NCBI GenBank assembly: GCA_965232575.1
Contig: CBDDPZ010000008.1
Span: 930,001-994,000, forward strand
Reading direction: 5' to 3'
DNA: 64,000 bases
From: Bin5 sp965232575
GTDB lineage: Bacteria > Chloroflexota > Anaerolineae > Caldilineales > Caldilineaceae
The translations under genes and the position numbers were made by a program. The notes below the pieces were generated by a model. The model saw only the letters and a program-made list of their open reading frames with translations, made no database searches and was not told the DNA's origin. Shown here piece by piece: positions 1 to 9,626 of the stretch; position 1 is the first letter of the stretch, and every line of letters begins with the position of its first letter.

Positions 1-126
1 GCCAACCATAGTCTTCAATTCTAGGCCTAACCAAACGAAGTCTGAGACGCAAGACAAGCGACAAAAAGAAAACCTACATCGACTTCCAGACCAATAGGGC
101 CTGATAAGACCTAATGGTTAGTATTA

Positions 127-606
127 TTAGTGATTCCCATTTTCATTATGTCTTACACACCGTACCGTCTTGGATTCGCAAAACCTGGTGTCAGATTCCA
201 GAAAATCCAGTAACTGGTTGGCAACCAGTTCCGGGTCAGCGGTTTTCCCCCTCAGCGTGCATTCCCAGATCACCATCACTCGCCATCCGTCATTAAGCAG
301 TGCCTGGAGATTGCGTTCATCTCTGTCGACGTTTTCCTGAAACTTGGTAAGCCAGAATTCCTGCCGCGTTGCGGGTGTTGTCGTCATCCAGCAACCATGT
401 CGATGCCAGTAACAACCGTGAACAAGAATAATTGTGCGGTATCTGGGCAGGACGATGTCCGGTTTCCCTGGCAGATCCTTCCTGTGGAGTCGATATCGGT
501 ATCCATTCCCCCAGAGCCATTTGCGAACCATCATCTCGGGGCGCGTGTTCTTCCCCTTGATTCTGGACATGTTGAAACTGCGCTGCTCCGGGGAATGGAC
601 ATCCAC
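127..606 (-). CDS. vsr: Very-short-patch-repair (Vsr) endonuclease
   Basis: A 159-residue Vsr-family protein. The family nicks DNA at T:G mismatches left when 5-methylcytosine deaminates. The N-terminal MSRIKGKNTRPE block, PDIVLPRYRTIILVHGCYWH with the family Asp, and the later WxxKFxxNxxRD block are all visible, and the length fits the family. The chosen start is a GTG overlapping the upstream TAG stop by one base (TAGTG). It is therefore translationally coupled and is the last gene of a four-gene minus-strand operon that begins with a cytosine-C5 methyltransferase, the usual Vsr partner. An internal Met at residue 13 is an alternative start. The gene is more AT-rich than the chromosome further right, which suggests transfer. 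It may be ordinary repair for the methylase, or it may act as the operon's nuclease. Confidence 0.93.
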   Translation of the reverse strand: MDVHSPEQRSFNMSRIKGKNTRPEMMVRKWLWGNGYRYRLHRKDLPGKPDIVLPRYRTIILVHGCYWHRHGCWMTTTPATRQEFWLTKFQENVDRDERNLQALLNDGWRVMVIWECTLRGKTADPELVANQLLDFLESDTRFCESKTVRCVRHNENGNH

Positions 607-1691
607 TATCGGGTGTTCGCTGATTGTGCCAAGATGCGATCTATGGTTTCCTTGCTCTCGATATCCGGTTGACCTTGCCTAGCATAGAACGAAGAAAAGC
701 GAGCAACAATATCCTTTACGAAGGATGGAGATATCTGAATCTTAGGCCTTTCGAACTCTTTGCGGAATTTGTCCTCATTCATATTCTTCAGTCTCCTGAA
801 ATTGAGAAATCTTCCTCCGTCCAAAGAGCTCGTTTCCGGAAGCCAATGGTAGTAGTCCGTATAATTGTTGTTGAAAACGTCTCTCAGTTTGCGCTTCTTC
901 CCGCTTTGCTTGGTGATGCCATCCAACGCAGTCTGTACAACATCAGTTTCTTTTTCAGTTTCAACGAGTAAAATACGATCAGTTTTGAACCTCCCGTTAT
1001 TCCTGATAACCAGGTCGCAGGCTGGGCTCAAAACGACGAACCACTGGTCATGCCCTCTTACGATACTTCCTGTTGTGATTCTGTCTGATAAAGGTGGGTA
1101 AAGGTAGACTTCCTCTGGGAAAAATCTGTCCTCGCCTTCCTCAAGAAGCTGAGACAGATGATTCAACGTGTGGCGGAGGAGTGCTTTTTCCGCTCGTGCC
1201 GAATTTTCTTGTCCATATGACTCCCACGTTGAAATTTGTGGCAGGAGATTCTCAAGAAAAACCTTGCTCAGGTTCTTCTCAATGACACCTCGTCCTCCCA
1301 TGATACGAGTTAGCCCCGTATCGCATATCGCCTGAAACCGTTGAAGATCAGACTCGTATGTTCCTTCATCACGACTGCGAGTGCTGATGACCGATGGATG
1401 CTCAAGGACCGAATCAGGGAAAGCCGTGACAAAAATTACAGGTATTCTGGCGAGAGATTCTCCCAATTGGCGAACGATTTCATTTCCTCCTTCTTCGTCA
1501 TCACCCAACTTCAAGTCGATAATTGCACCATCAAAAGATCCGTCTAATTTGTCTGTGGCTTCTTGGATATTCTTCGCAGTGTCATCCTCTACGGTACAGT
1601 CATTCTTACTATTAAAGACCTCAACAGCATCTTTGAATATGCCTTGCTGCTCTTTTTCGTCTTCGATAAGCAATATCTTAATTGTATTCAT
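606..1691 (-). CDS. Receiver-domain protein with a large uncharacterised C-terminal region
   Basis: A 361-residue protein. Residues 1-105 look like a phospho-receiver domain: an acidic pair (D11, E12) after the first strand, a probable phospho-acceptor D59 in AIIDLKL, and a VTAF strand like the conserved Thr/Ser site. The remaining ~250 residues have no DNA-binding or nuclease motif that I recognise. They include a VLSPACDLV stretch and a charged C-terminus. The ATG overlaps the upstream kinase stop (TAATG), and its own stop overlaps vsr, so it sits between the kinase and the nuclease. The natural inference is that the upstream kinase phosphorylates D59. It may correspond to the receiver family found beside GHKL ATPases in conflict systems, but that needs a profile search. 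Confidence 0.8.
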   Translation of the reverse strand: MNTIKILLIEDEKEQQGIFKDAVEVFNSKNDCTVEDDTAKNIQEATDKLDGSFDGAIIDLKLGDDEEGGNEIVRQLGESLARIPVIFVTAFPDSVLEHPSVISTRSRDEGTYESDLQRFQAICDTGLTRIMGGRGVIEKNLSKVFLENLLPQISTWESYGQENSARAEKALLRHTLNHLSQLLEEGEDRFFPEEVYLYPPLSDRITTGSIVRGHDQWFVVLSPACDLVIRNNGRFKTDRILLVETEKETDVVQTALDGITKQSGKKRKLRDVFNNNYTDYYHWLPETSSLDGGRFLNFRRLKNMNEDKFRKEFERPKIQISPSFVKDIVARFSSFYARQGQPDIESKETIDRILAQSANTR

Positions 1692-3844
1692 TATCCAATC
1701 TCTGTTTTCGGTTGAAGTCTGAACCAGGCCCCCTCGTCAGATTCAAAGACCTTCAGTTCGAGACCATTCCGTTCCGCGGCTTCGCCAGCTATCGCAAGAC
1801 CCAAACCCGTTCCATCTGGTTTGGTAGAAAACTGGGGTTCGAATATCACTTCGCTTACGATGAGGCTTGGCTCGATTCCGGGTCCTGTGTCACGATAGTC
1901 GATGCTCTGCAAGGAGTCTCCGCTTACCAGAATGTCAATGGTGATCTCCCTTCTTGGAGTTCCCTTTTCGCTGATCCAGTAGAGGCTATTGTCGATAAGG
2001 TTTGTGAAAATCGCATAGATGTCTTGACGCCAAGAGGGAAATATAAACCTTTCCGGCCCTTTTACTTGAGCAGAAACATTGAGAGATTTCATCTCATTGT
2101 CGAAGACCCCAAATGTGTCCACGATCTCTTTTTTTAATATGAGTGGCTTTCTTGTATTGCGCTTTTTGGCTGCAAGAGGATCAAGCCTGCTGAAGAGAAT
2201 CACAAAGACCTCCGCATTCTGACCTATGCCTTCAGCCATTCGCAGGACTTTCGCGAGCTGTGCAGGATTTCCGGACTCTTGAAATAATCCATGCCAGTGT
2301 CTGATGTGCGGAATCTGGTTCTTGAAGTAGCTGAGAGGTCGTCTGCCTTCATGCAATATTACATTTATGATTTTTCCTAATGTAGCCTGACCCTGGTAAA
2401 TGGCTACAGCTTTGCGAATTTCTTCTGCGACCTTGTTCTTTTCTTCCTCTTCCCGATCAATAATTTCGATAATTTCGTTGACAGCTCCCTGGCCGACAAG
2501 GCTTCTGCTGAGTTGCGTCCGAATCGCGCCCTTCATCTCATCGTACGAAAACAGGCGATCCAACTGCCGTTCCATTCTAAGGGCAGATCTGCTCAATCCC
2601 GCCTTTCTCCTGTAATCAAAGCGGCGCGTTTCGAGTTTTTCTATGACCTCTTTGGTGATACCCTTCAACCGCTCAAACGCACGATTTTCCTTTAACCCAT
2701 CTCTGGCACTTTTTTCTATCAGACCGGACTCCGCCTCCGATTGAATCTGCACATATCCAATCACTTGATTGCTGCCGATCCGGAGTGATGGGTTCTGGAC
2801 GCGCTGCTCGTTCAGTTTCAGCCAGTCATACTCCGCATCACCCAGCGGTCGGATACGGAACCCATTGCGGTACACGCCGATGCCGTTGTATTCATTCAAG
2901 ATCTGCCTTGCCTGAAGTTTTCCGACATAATGGCCGGATTCATCCTTAAGGCCACGCCCGATCAGGGAATCGATGGCCTCCTTTTCACGATCGTAAACTC
3001 GGACATCGATCGAAAGTTCGCCGCAGCCGGTAGGCTTCCCTGAATCAAAGGGGATCTTTTCCTCCAATAAATTGCGTGCTTTCTGCGATGAATACGTCAG
3101 AATCCCGTTTCCCTCCTTACTGATTGTGCCAGCAATCTTGTAGTCAGAAAGGTCAAAGATGGGATAGGGGTCAATCGTTTCCTCGGTAACATTTTTTACA
3201 TCAGGAAAGCCATTCACTGTGAGGCGTATGCGGAATGTGTCTTGGCTCAAGGCCGCGCTCACTGGTGAAATCAGTTTTTTCAGTTCAAATCGAAGCTTAT
3301 AGAATTGGTTCTTATCCCAACTGGCAAAAGAGTTCTCGTCTCCCGTTATGACTAACCGTGTGCCCGATGGTTCGGAAGTCTCCATGGTTTCGATGAGGAT
3401 TTCCACATCATCCAGAAATTGAGCTTCACTGAAATCCTCCCATTCTACAAAGAGAGTTGTCTTCTCTCCTTCTGACGTGGTGGTTTCCAAGAGTAGGTCG
3501 TTGCCAAGTACGGCAGTCACAAAGCGGCCAATCCCTTTACTTCCCTGCATGGTACGGCCGGCAGGACTTTCTCTTCTACTGAGTTTATCGTCAGTAGAAG
3601 GGACCATCCACTTATTGATGACTGTATCCCTTGACATGCCATGACCATGATCGGAAACTACGATGGTATAGCCATCGAGAACAGGAGTTGCCGTAAACTC
3701 GATATTCACATCGGGGGAATCAGCATCGTAGGCGTTCTTCACTAATTCCACAACCGCCGCATAACTGTCCTGAATGAGGTCGCGGCCGATTGTCAGGATG
3801 TGTCGGCCGGCCGGTCTTATTCTGAAAGAATCGCTTGCGCTCAC
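1691..3844 (-). CDS. Dual GHKL protein: MORC/Hsp90-like ATPase fused to a histidine kinase
   Basis: A 717-residue protein with two GHKL ATP-binding folds. The N-terminal one has an N-box ELVKNAYDAD (about residue 33), G1 SDHGHGM and G2 GSKGIGRF, like MORC, MutL or Hsp90 ATPases. The C-terminal one has a kinase N-box (TNLIDNSL), G1 DTGPGI and G2 GTGLGLAI. Between them lies ILHEGRRPL, an H-box-like site with a candidate phospho-acceptor at about H498. No membrane segment is visible, so the protein is probably cytoplasmic. The start is a GTG overlapping the methylase TGA stop, and the stop overlaps the receiver-protein ATG. Known: MORC-like ATPases occur in restriction-modification neighbourhoods. 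Inferred: the N-terminal ATPase senses DNA or a partner and the kinase half signals to the receiver protein. Confidence 0.87.
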   Translation of the reverse strand: MSASDSFRIRPAGRHILTIGRDLIQDSYAAVVELVKNAYDADSPDVNIEFTATPVLDGYTIVVSDHGHGMSRDTVINKWMVPSTDDKLSRRESPAGRTMQGSKGIGRFVTAVLGNDLLLETTTSEGEKTTLFVEWEDFSEAQFLDDVEILIETMETSEPSGTRLVITGDENSFASWDKNQFYKLRFELKKLISPVSAALSQDTFRIRLTVNGFPDVKNVTEETIDPYPIFDLSDYKIAGTISKEGNGILTYSSQKARNLLEEKIPFDSGKPTGCGELSIDVRVYDREKEAIDSLIGRGLKDESGHYVGKLQARQILNEYNGIGVYRNGFRIRPLGDAEYDWLKLNEQRVQNPSLRIGSNQVIGYVQIQSEAESGLIEKSARDGLKENRAFERLKGITKEVIEKLETRRFDYRRKAGLSRSALRMERQLDRLFSYDEMKGAIRTQLSRSLVGQGAVNEIIEIIDREEEEKNKVAEEIRKAVAIYQGQATLGKIINVILHEGRRPLSYFKNQIPHIRHWHGLFQESGNPAQLAKVLRMAEGIGQNAEVFVILFSRLDPLAAKKRNTRKPLILKKEIVDTFGVFDNEMKSLNVSAQVKGPERFIFPSWRQDIYAIFTNLIDNSLYWISEKGTPRREITIDILVSGDSLQSIDYRDTGPGIEPSLIVSEVIFEPQFSTKPDGTGLGLAIAGEAAERNGLELKVFESDEGAWFRLQPKTEIG

Positions 3845-5106
3845 GGCCAGACCTCCTTCAGTTTGTCAGCTATTTTCTCTGCAAGGAGAACAGGCACTGC
3901 ATTGCCAATCTGACGGAAAGCGGGCCCCCGCCGGGGAACTTTGAAGCGGCTCTCGAAGTAATAGTCATCCGGGAACGTCTGGAGTCTGGCTGCTTCTCTG
4001 GGGGTCAGGGAGCGGTTCTGGTCGATATCAGGATGAATGTAATAGTGGCCATCCTTGGCGATGTGGGCAACGACAGCATGGGAATATGGCAAATCTCCGG
4101 CAACGACCTTGAATCGATCGAGAAATGAATTTCTGTTGCGGTGCGTTTTCAGATGTTCGGGCAAGTCATTGTAATTGAGCCGAGCCTCACCGTTATTCCA
4201 GCGATTGACCGCAATTCTGTAAATTTCAAGGTCCTGCTCATTGTGGGGCCGCGCCTGATGCCAGGTCACTGGGAGATCATCGTTCTTTACACCTGTTTCA
4301 TACAACCATGATCCATCATATGGTTGGACGCTGCATGGACCTGCACCGCCCTGACCCGCCGCGAGGGGAGGCAGATCAGAGAGAAACTCTTCGACAAAAA
4401 CATCAGGAGTATATTTTTTCAGTTTCGGGAAATCAAACTTGACAGATCCTACCCGACTGCCAACGAGAAAGACCCTTTTCCTGCTCTGGGGAACCCCGTG
4501 GTCTTGCGCTGACAGTATCCTGGATTGTGTTTCGTAACCGCATTTTCGAAAGAGGTCCCGCATATTATCCAAGTACAGCCTACCGTTTTCCTCCCTTGCG
4601 GACTTAAGCCCAGGCACATTCTCAAAGAGGAAACAGGCGGGCTTATATTTCTTGAGGAATTCGGCGTAATACGTGTACAGGTAATTCCGACTGTCCCCTT
4701 TCATCCCGTTGGCCGAGCGTGAGCGACCGACAAGTGAGTAACTCTGACATGGAGGCCCGCCAATGATCAGATCAAGAGGTCTGTTATCCAGAAGGCAGTC
4801 GATCTGTCGGAATATGCTCGCCAAGGTGTCCTTGGCGATTTCAGCATGAATAACAGATTGATTCAGTCTCGCCGGTACAAGTTCGTATAACTCGGCGCGA
4901 GTGATACGTCCTTGCAAATAGCCACGATACTTTTCTTCGGCGTTTTGGTCTTTCAGCCAGTGAAAGGCGGTGCGAGTTCGCAGGGTGAAGCAGGCAGCCC
5001 AGTCCATCTCAACGTGGGCGACGGGTTCATATCCGGAGCGGATGAATCCTTCAGAGAGTCCCCCAGCTCCAGCAAACAGGTCAAGATACCTGAGTTTCCT
5101 GCTCAT
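3841..5106 (-). CDS. DNA (cytosine-5-)-methyltransferase
   Basis: The enzyme transfers methyl from SAM to C5 of cytosine in DNA. The motifs appear in canonical order: I DLFAGAGGLSEGF, IV GGPPCQSYS with the catalytic Cys, VI FENV, VIII QSRKRVFLVG and X RQIGNAVP. About 421 residues is a normal length. The open frame runs further upstream, but MSRKLRYLDLFAGAGG at 5106 is preferred because a GGAG lies nine bases before it and the motif I spacing is then normal. It is the first gene of the operon methylase, GHKL/kinase, receiver, vsr, all with overlapping ends. No separate restriction endonuclease is visible between 1 and 5300. Base composition is more AT-rich than the genes to the right. Confidence 0.95.
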   Translation of the reverse strand: MSRKLRYLDLFAGAGGLSEGFIRSGYEPVAHVEMDWAACFTLRTRTAFHWLKDQNAEEKYRGYLQGRITRAELYELVPARLNQSVIHAEIAKDTLASIFRQIDCLLDNRPLDLIIGGPPCQSYSLVGRSRSANGMKGDSRNYLYTYYAEFLKKYKPACFLFENVPGLKSAREENGRLYLDNMRDLFRKCGYETQSRILSAQDHGVPQSRKRVFLVGSRVGSVKFDFPKLKKYTPDVFVEEFLSDLPPLAAGQGGAGPCSVQPYDGSWLYETGVKNDDLPVTWHQARPHNEQDLEIYRIAVNRWNNGEARLNYNDLPEHLKTHRNRNSFLDRFKVVAGDLPYSHAVVAHIAKDGHYYIHPDIDQNRSLTPREAARLQTFPDDYYFESRFKVPRRGPAFRQIGNAVPVLLAEKIADKLKEVWP

Positions 5107-5299
5107 GCAAAATACTCCAGCTTCTTTCGATTGCCGGAATCTGCCTATCGACGGGCAAAAGTCTGGAAATTGGCATATCTTGAGGGACGGCACGGAAATC
5201 AGATTGGGCACTGCTTGCCCAAATCTTCTTACGCTATTGTGGCACTTTTGAGCTATACCGGCAAATGATGCTCAGCGGCTTGCGCATTTCCGGCAACTC

Positions 5300-5642
5300 G
5301 TTCGCCTAAGAGCATTCGCCCGCGATGGCTTCTTGAGGCAGCCGCGCCTGTTCGGGATAGACCGCCAGGGTGCCCTCCAAAACCCAGAAGAATTCGAGCA
5401 GTTCGGTGGTGAACTGGCTGGTCCAACGGGTGGGGCGAATGTCATCCAAGGGCGAGGACTTGTGGCCGGCCTACCCTTTATTCATGCGGTACTTGAGCCA
5501 GGATTGCACTACCTAAGGCCGGACACTTTGAAGGCGTACAGTTCGGGCGCGATCGGAGTGAACTCACCGGAGCCCACGTGGAGGAGGGTGTGGGTCTGGT
5601 CGTTGCAGTAACGATTTCGGGGTAGCTGTCAGGCTCAATGAG
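5300..5642 (-). pseudogene. Decayed C-terminal fragment of a type ISP-like restriction-modification enzyme
   Basis: Read on the minus strand across two frames, this stretch gives HVGSGEFTPIAPELYAF, then KVSGLR with a stop, then VVQSWLKYRMNKG with a stop, then SSPLDDIRPTRWT and TTELLEFFWVLEGTL. This series resembles the C-terminal target-recognition end of large type ISP DNA methylase-nucleases, where FxVSGLxVVxSWL and KSSPLDDI blocks recur. Two in-frame stops and a frame change show that it is dead. It lies beside another broken methylase, so this looks like a graveyard of R-M genes. The family assignment is from memory of these motifs; a protein search of the repaired translation would test it. 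Confidence 0.6.
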
Positions 5643-5674
5643 TACGGCGGACAGTGCATCTGGCCGCAACACTG

Positions 5675-8579
5675 TCAAACTACCAGCCTAACACTCTCCG
5701 GACGCTTCTTCCCGCCATGCACCGACGGCTCGGCGCACCATTTGGCGGAAAGGAGGCGGACGGCCTTGTAGATCTCCTCGTCGAAGCCCAGGAGATTGCA
5801 GATAACCCGCTTGTCCAGGAGGGCGCGGTTGGGGTCGGCGTCCGCGAGGTAAGCGGGCATCAACTCCTTGTCTCGGAACTCATCGAATATCATCTCGGCC
5901 ATGCGCAACTGCTCATCCGTGAGGCGGCGGAAGTCCAAAACTGAGAGAGATTCGGCCGCCCTTACTGTAATCACTCCTCGGCCTGAGACTTGGCGGTTGG
6001 AGTGCCACCAGAAACACAACAGCCCCAACGTACTGTTGCCCCACACGGCGAAGGCATAGTCAAGCCGTTGGTTGCTGAATGTCACACTCGGCCAAGCTCG
6101 ACCGCCAATGCTTTGTTGCTCGGTAAATGCTACTGCCAGTGGTTGAGAATTAAACCGAAAATCACGGCTAAGATGGGCTCGGCTTGCAGTGGACCAGACA
6201 CCAACTGCTTTTCTTTCCATGCCTGATCTTACTTGTAACTGTGAATCAGGCGCACATATCATTCGTGTCTCTTCTTTGGCATTGTGGCTCCACAGGGCGG
6301 GGTAGGTAGCCGTGGGACTTGGAGGCGCCTTGTCAAAGGGACCTCTAGGGGCTGGGCCAGTGATGTCGCGATCCACTAAGCCGAGTTCACCAACTTCAGC
6401 CACTAATGCCGTTTTCAGTTCGACTGGAGTAGCTGTTCCGGGAAGCCACAGCTTGGATAGTGAGAGAGCGTAGGCAGTCTGAGCTACAGAGTAGTCGGAT
6501 AAGCGCACAGCACCCCAGCCTGCCTCACTCGGCCAGCGCGGCAGTGTAATCATCTTCCCGGCCATCTCCTCCCCGATTTTCAAAGGAGTAGCCCCGTAGG
6601 GGCCATCCTGAATGCGTCTGATCTGATTGCCGTCGAGAGCTTTTGTTGCCAATGCGCTTGCGTGGGCGAACCCCTGTGGCCTTCGATTAAGGGAAATCAG
6701 AAAGTCTGCGTCATCGAGCCGTTCGTCCACTTTGAGCTTGCGAGCGACAACCAGGCACTCAGCCATTCCCGTGTCCGAGGAAAATGAGAGGGCATCGTTG
6801 TCAGCGCCAGCAATGGATAGCACAGTCAACTCATTGTAGTGTTCCGCAAGCATCTTGCGAAAGCCCAGCCAAGACAGGCCGGTAGAGGCAGAAAGTGGTA
6901 ACACCAGCGCCAAGACTCCACCTGGTTTGAGCTTCTTGTGGGCCAACGCCGCAAAAGTGGAGGCAAGTCCAGCGTTGCCGTGAGAACAGGTGTTCTTTCG
7001 CCAGCCTATTGGCGCGCGCGCCCATCGCGGTCTGGTCAGCATCAGAAGCGCCAAAGGCCGCGAAAGCAGGGTTGGTAATGTCGGCATGCGCGCCTTCGTG
7101 GTTGGTGGCGCTGGTGAAGGGCGGGTTCATAATCACCAGGTCATAACCGATATCGGGTATCTCGGTGCTGACCTGGGCAGCCGTCTCTTCGCCCGCGCTG
7201 CCGGTGCGCAAGGCCGGATCGCTGGTGTTGAACAGCGTCATCACGTTGGAAGACTGGAGCAACTCCAGCGAGCCTATCATCACGCCGCCGTCTTGCTGGC
7301 GGCCGTAGGGCATGGTGTAGAGGCGGGAGTTGGTGAAGCCGACCGCCGGTTCGACGCCCGATAGCGTTGAGCCGGTGATGTGAATCGCCGACGGCATGAC
7401 GTCGCAGCCGTAGAGCGCCTCCTCCATCATCACTTTGTGCAGCTTGCTGCCATCGCCGCCGGCGCGCTCGTGGCGGGCGGCGATCTGTTCGTATACGGCG
7501 GAAAGCAGCGCGCCGGTGCCGCAGGCGAAGTCTCCGATCCGCAGCTTGCCGATGGCCTCGGCGCTTGACCAGTCGACACCCTCCAGCTTGGCGACGGCGA
7601 GCCGGGCCAGCAGCGCCGCGGACGCGGGGAGGGTGTAGAAGGTGGCCAGGTACTTGCGGTCGGCGATGAGCCGCTGGAAGATGCGGCCGGTGAGATCGTG
7701 GGCGTTTTCGACGCCGGTTGCGTTGACGGCCTGGGCGGTGTCCCGCAACCGGCGCAGGAGCCTGGCCGCGTCGGCGGAGTCGAAATGCCCCAGTATATCC
7801 TTGGCGATGGCGAAGATGGGCCAGTAGTTGATGTTCAGGATGGCGGTCCAGGCCGCAAGGACCTCGCCCTGCGGGTTGTCCACACCGTCGCCGCAGGCAA
7901 GGGCAAGGGACTTGATCTTAGCGTGCATCCCGGCAATCTGATCGTGGAACACCAGGGCGTTGGCGATGATGGCGCAGGCCATGCGGCGGGTCTGGGGCAC
8001 GTTGGCCATCCCCAGTAGCTTGGCGATGGCCGCGGTGATGCCGGGCCGGGTACGATCCAGGTCGTCGAGAAGTCTGGCGGCGCCGTCGATGCCCTCTTGT
8101 AGCGCAGTGGTTGCCCGGTCCACGGCGTGCTGCGGGACGGAGACCAGGCGGACCATGTCGGCAAGATCTTCAACCGAGCCGTCGAGCCAGCCGGACTCGG
8201 GGAAGCGGCTGACGCCGCCGTTTTCGGTGAAGACGCAGTATGACAGGCGTGCGACAGATAGCGCGGTGGGCAGATCGTGGGCCTCGCCTATTTCGTCCGG
8301 ATAGCGGAGGGCGATGGCGGCTTCGATGACGCGACCGTTGGCGGTGGTCTCCAGCCCGAGGCGGTCCTTCGCCTCCGCTTCGACGCCGGCGGCGGGCATG
8401 TACTCGGCCTCGATCACAACGGGCACGCGGCCAGGCGCCGTGATCAGAATGTCGGGCCTAAGGCCTGGGTGTCCGTAAATGGCTTGTGTGTTCTCGGAAC
8501 GCACACTGCTACGGGGCAGCATGGCCTGGAGCAGGCTGCCCATTGCATTGTTGGCGTTCGGTTCGGTCTGGCGCGGCAT
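5675..8579 (-). pseudogene. N6-adenine DNA methylase, nuclease-like N-terminus, broken by one frameshift
   Basis: Two overlapping minus-strand frames join into one protein of about 965 residues. The first frame, from ATG at 8579, holds an N-terminal PDILITAPGRVPVVIEAEY segment (PD-(D/E)XK-like), a helical region, then SAM motif I FACGTGALL and catalytic NPPF. Near 6994-7000 (an AAAGAA tract on the coding strand) the continuation NTCSHGNAGLASTFAALAHKK moves to the next frame and runs to 5675. The break falls just after the NPPF block, so the core would be truncated unless bypassed by frameshifting or created by a sequencing error. The PD-like N-terminus plus methylase suggests a single-chain restriction-modification enzyme. 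A homologue with a different defect lies at 53616-55832. Confidence 0.8.
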
Positions 8580-8626
8580 ATAACTCCGTTCACTCTCAAC
8601 GCTTGATCGATTTGTGGAAAACGGAA

Positions 8627-9586
8627 TCAGCTTTCCATAAGCGACCGACCGAACTGCAGGACCTCGGCGGCCAGGCGTCGCTTGGAGGGCAGGTCGGTCA
8701 TTATCGTATCTGTCGTCAGCGCGGGCAGGGGAAGCCGGCTTTCCTCGGCGCGGTCCTGCTGGTCGATGACGAATCCGTCCAGCAGACCGGCGTAGTGCTC
8801 GACGACGGTCAGCGGCAGGTGTTTGAGATGGCCCATCTCGCGCATCATCTTGGCTACCGGCCCCTTGACAGCCCGCCCGCCGACGATCGGGCTGACCGCC
8901 ACCACCGGCGCGTCGCTCTCCCGCGCCAACTGGCGCAGACCGGGCACCGACAGGATCGGGTCGACGCTCAGGTAGGGGTTGCTGGGGCAGATGATGATCT
9001 GCGCCGCGGCCCGCAGCGCCCCGGCCGCCTCGGGGGCGAGCGCCGTCTTGTCCGCGCCGACGAAGGTCAATCCCCGGAAGGTCGGTTCGCAGCGGCGGCG
9101 CACAAAATAGTCCTGAAAGGGAAGATCGCCCTCGTCGGTATGCACGAGCGTGCGCACCGGCTCGTTGCACATCGGCAGGACGCGGGAGGGAACGCCCAGC
9201 GTTCGCCGCAGGCGGTCGGTGACTTCGGTCAGGTTGACGCCCGCTTTCAGCCAGCGGTTACGGAGCAGATGGAGGGCCAGGTCCTTGTCGCCGAGCCGGA
9301 ACCACGTCTCCCCGCCCAGGCGCGCCATTTCGGCCAGCGCCTCCCAGGTTTCGCCGGCGCGGCCCCAGCCCGTCTGGGGGTTGTTGACGCCGGCCAGCCC
9401 GTAGAGCACGGTGTCGATGTCCGGGCAGATGGTGAGGCCCCAGTGCTCGAAATCGTCGCCCGTGTTGACGATGACGGTCAGCGCGCCGGGGGGCAGGGTT
9501 TCCTGCAGGCCGGTCGCGAATTTGGCCCCGCCGACACCGCCGGCCAGGGCCACGACCGGGGAAAAATTATCCGGTTTTGGGGTCAT
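8627..9586 (-). CDS. cofD: 2-phospho-L-lactate transferase, coenzyme F420 biosynthesis
   Basis: A 319-residue CofD/FbiA-family protein. It transfers the phospholactyl-type group from its guanylylated carrier to the deazaflavin Fo, giving F420-0. The N-terminal ALAGGVGGAKFATGL glycine loop, VNTGDDFEHWGL, the CPDIDTVLYGLAG block, RLGDKDLALHLLR and the CPSNPYLSVDPIL block are characteristic of the family. Length is normal. It lies 40 bases downstream of an FbiB-type nitroreductase on the same strand, so the two probably form an F420 maturation operon. An LLM-family, potentially F420-using, oxidoreductase lies nearby at 12143. Confidence 0.96.
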   Translation of the reverse strand: MTPKPDNFSPVVALAGGVGGAKFATGLQETLPPGALTVIVNTGDDFEHWGLTICPDIDTVLYGLAGVNNPQTGWGRAGETWEALAEMARLGGETWFRLGDKDLALHLLRNRWLKAGVNLTEVTDRLRRTLGVPSRVLPMCNEPVRTLVHTDEGDLPFQDYFVRRRCEPTFRGLTFVGADKTALAPEAAGALRAAAQIIICPSNPYLSVDPILSVPGLRQLARESDAPVVAVSPIVGGRAVKGPVAKMMREMGHLKHLPLTVVEHYAGLLDGFVIDQQDRAEESRLPLPALTTDTIMTDLPSKRRLAAEVLQFGRSLMES

Positions 9587-9626
9587 TAAATACGTTTTTC
9601 TTATTGCGAATTGAAGGATGCGCGGC

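Noticed and set aside
8486..9589. Plus-strand open frame of 367 residues
   Set aside because: Antisense to cofD; no family motifs and low-complexity Arg/Gly/Asp composition typical of GC-rich shadows.
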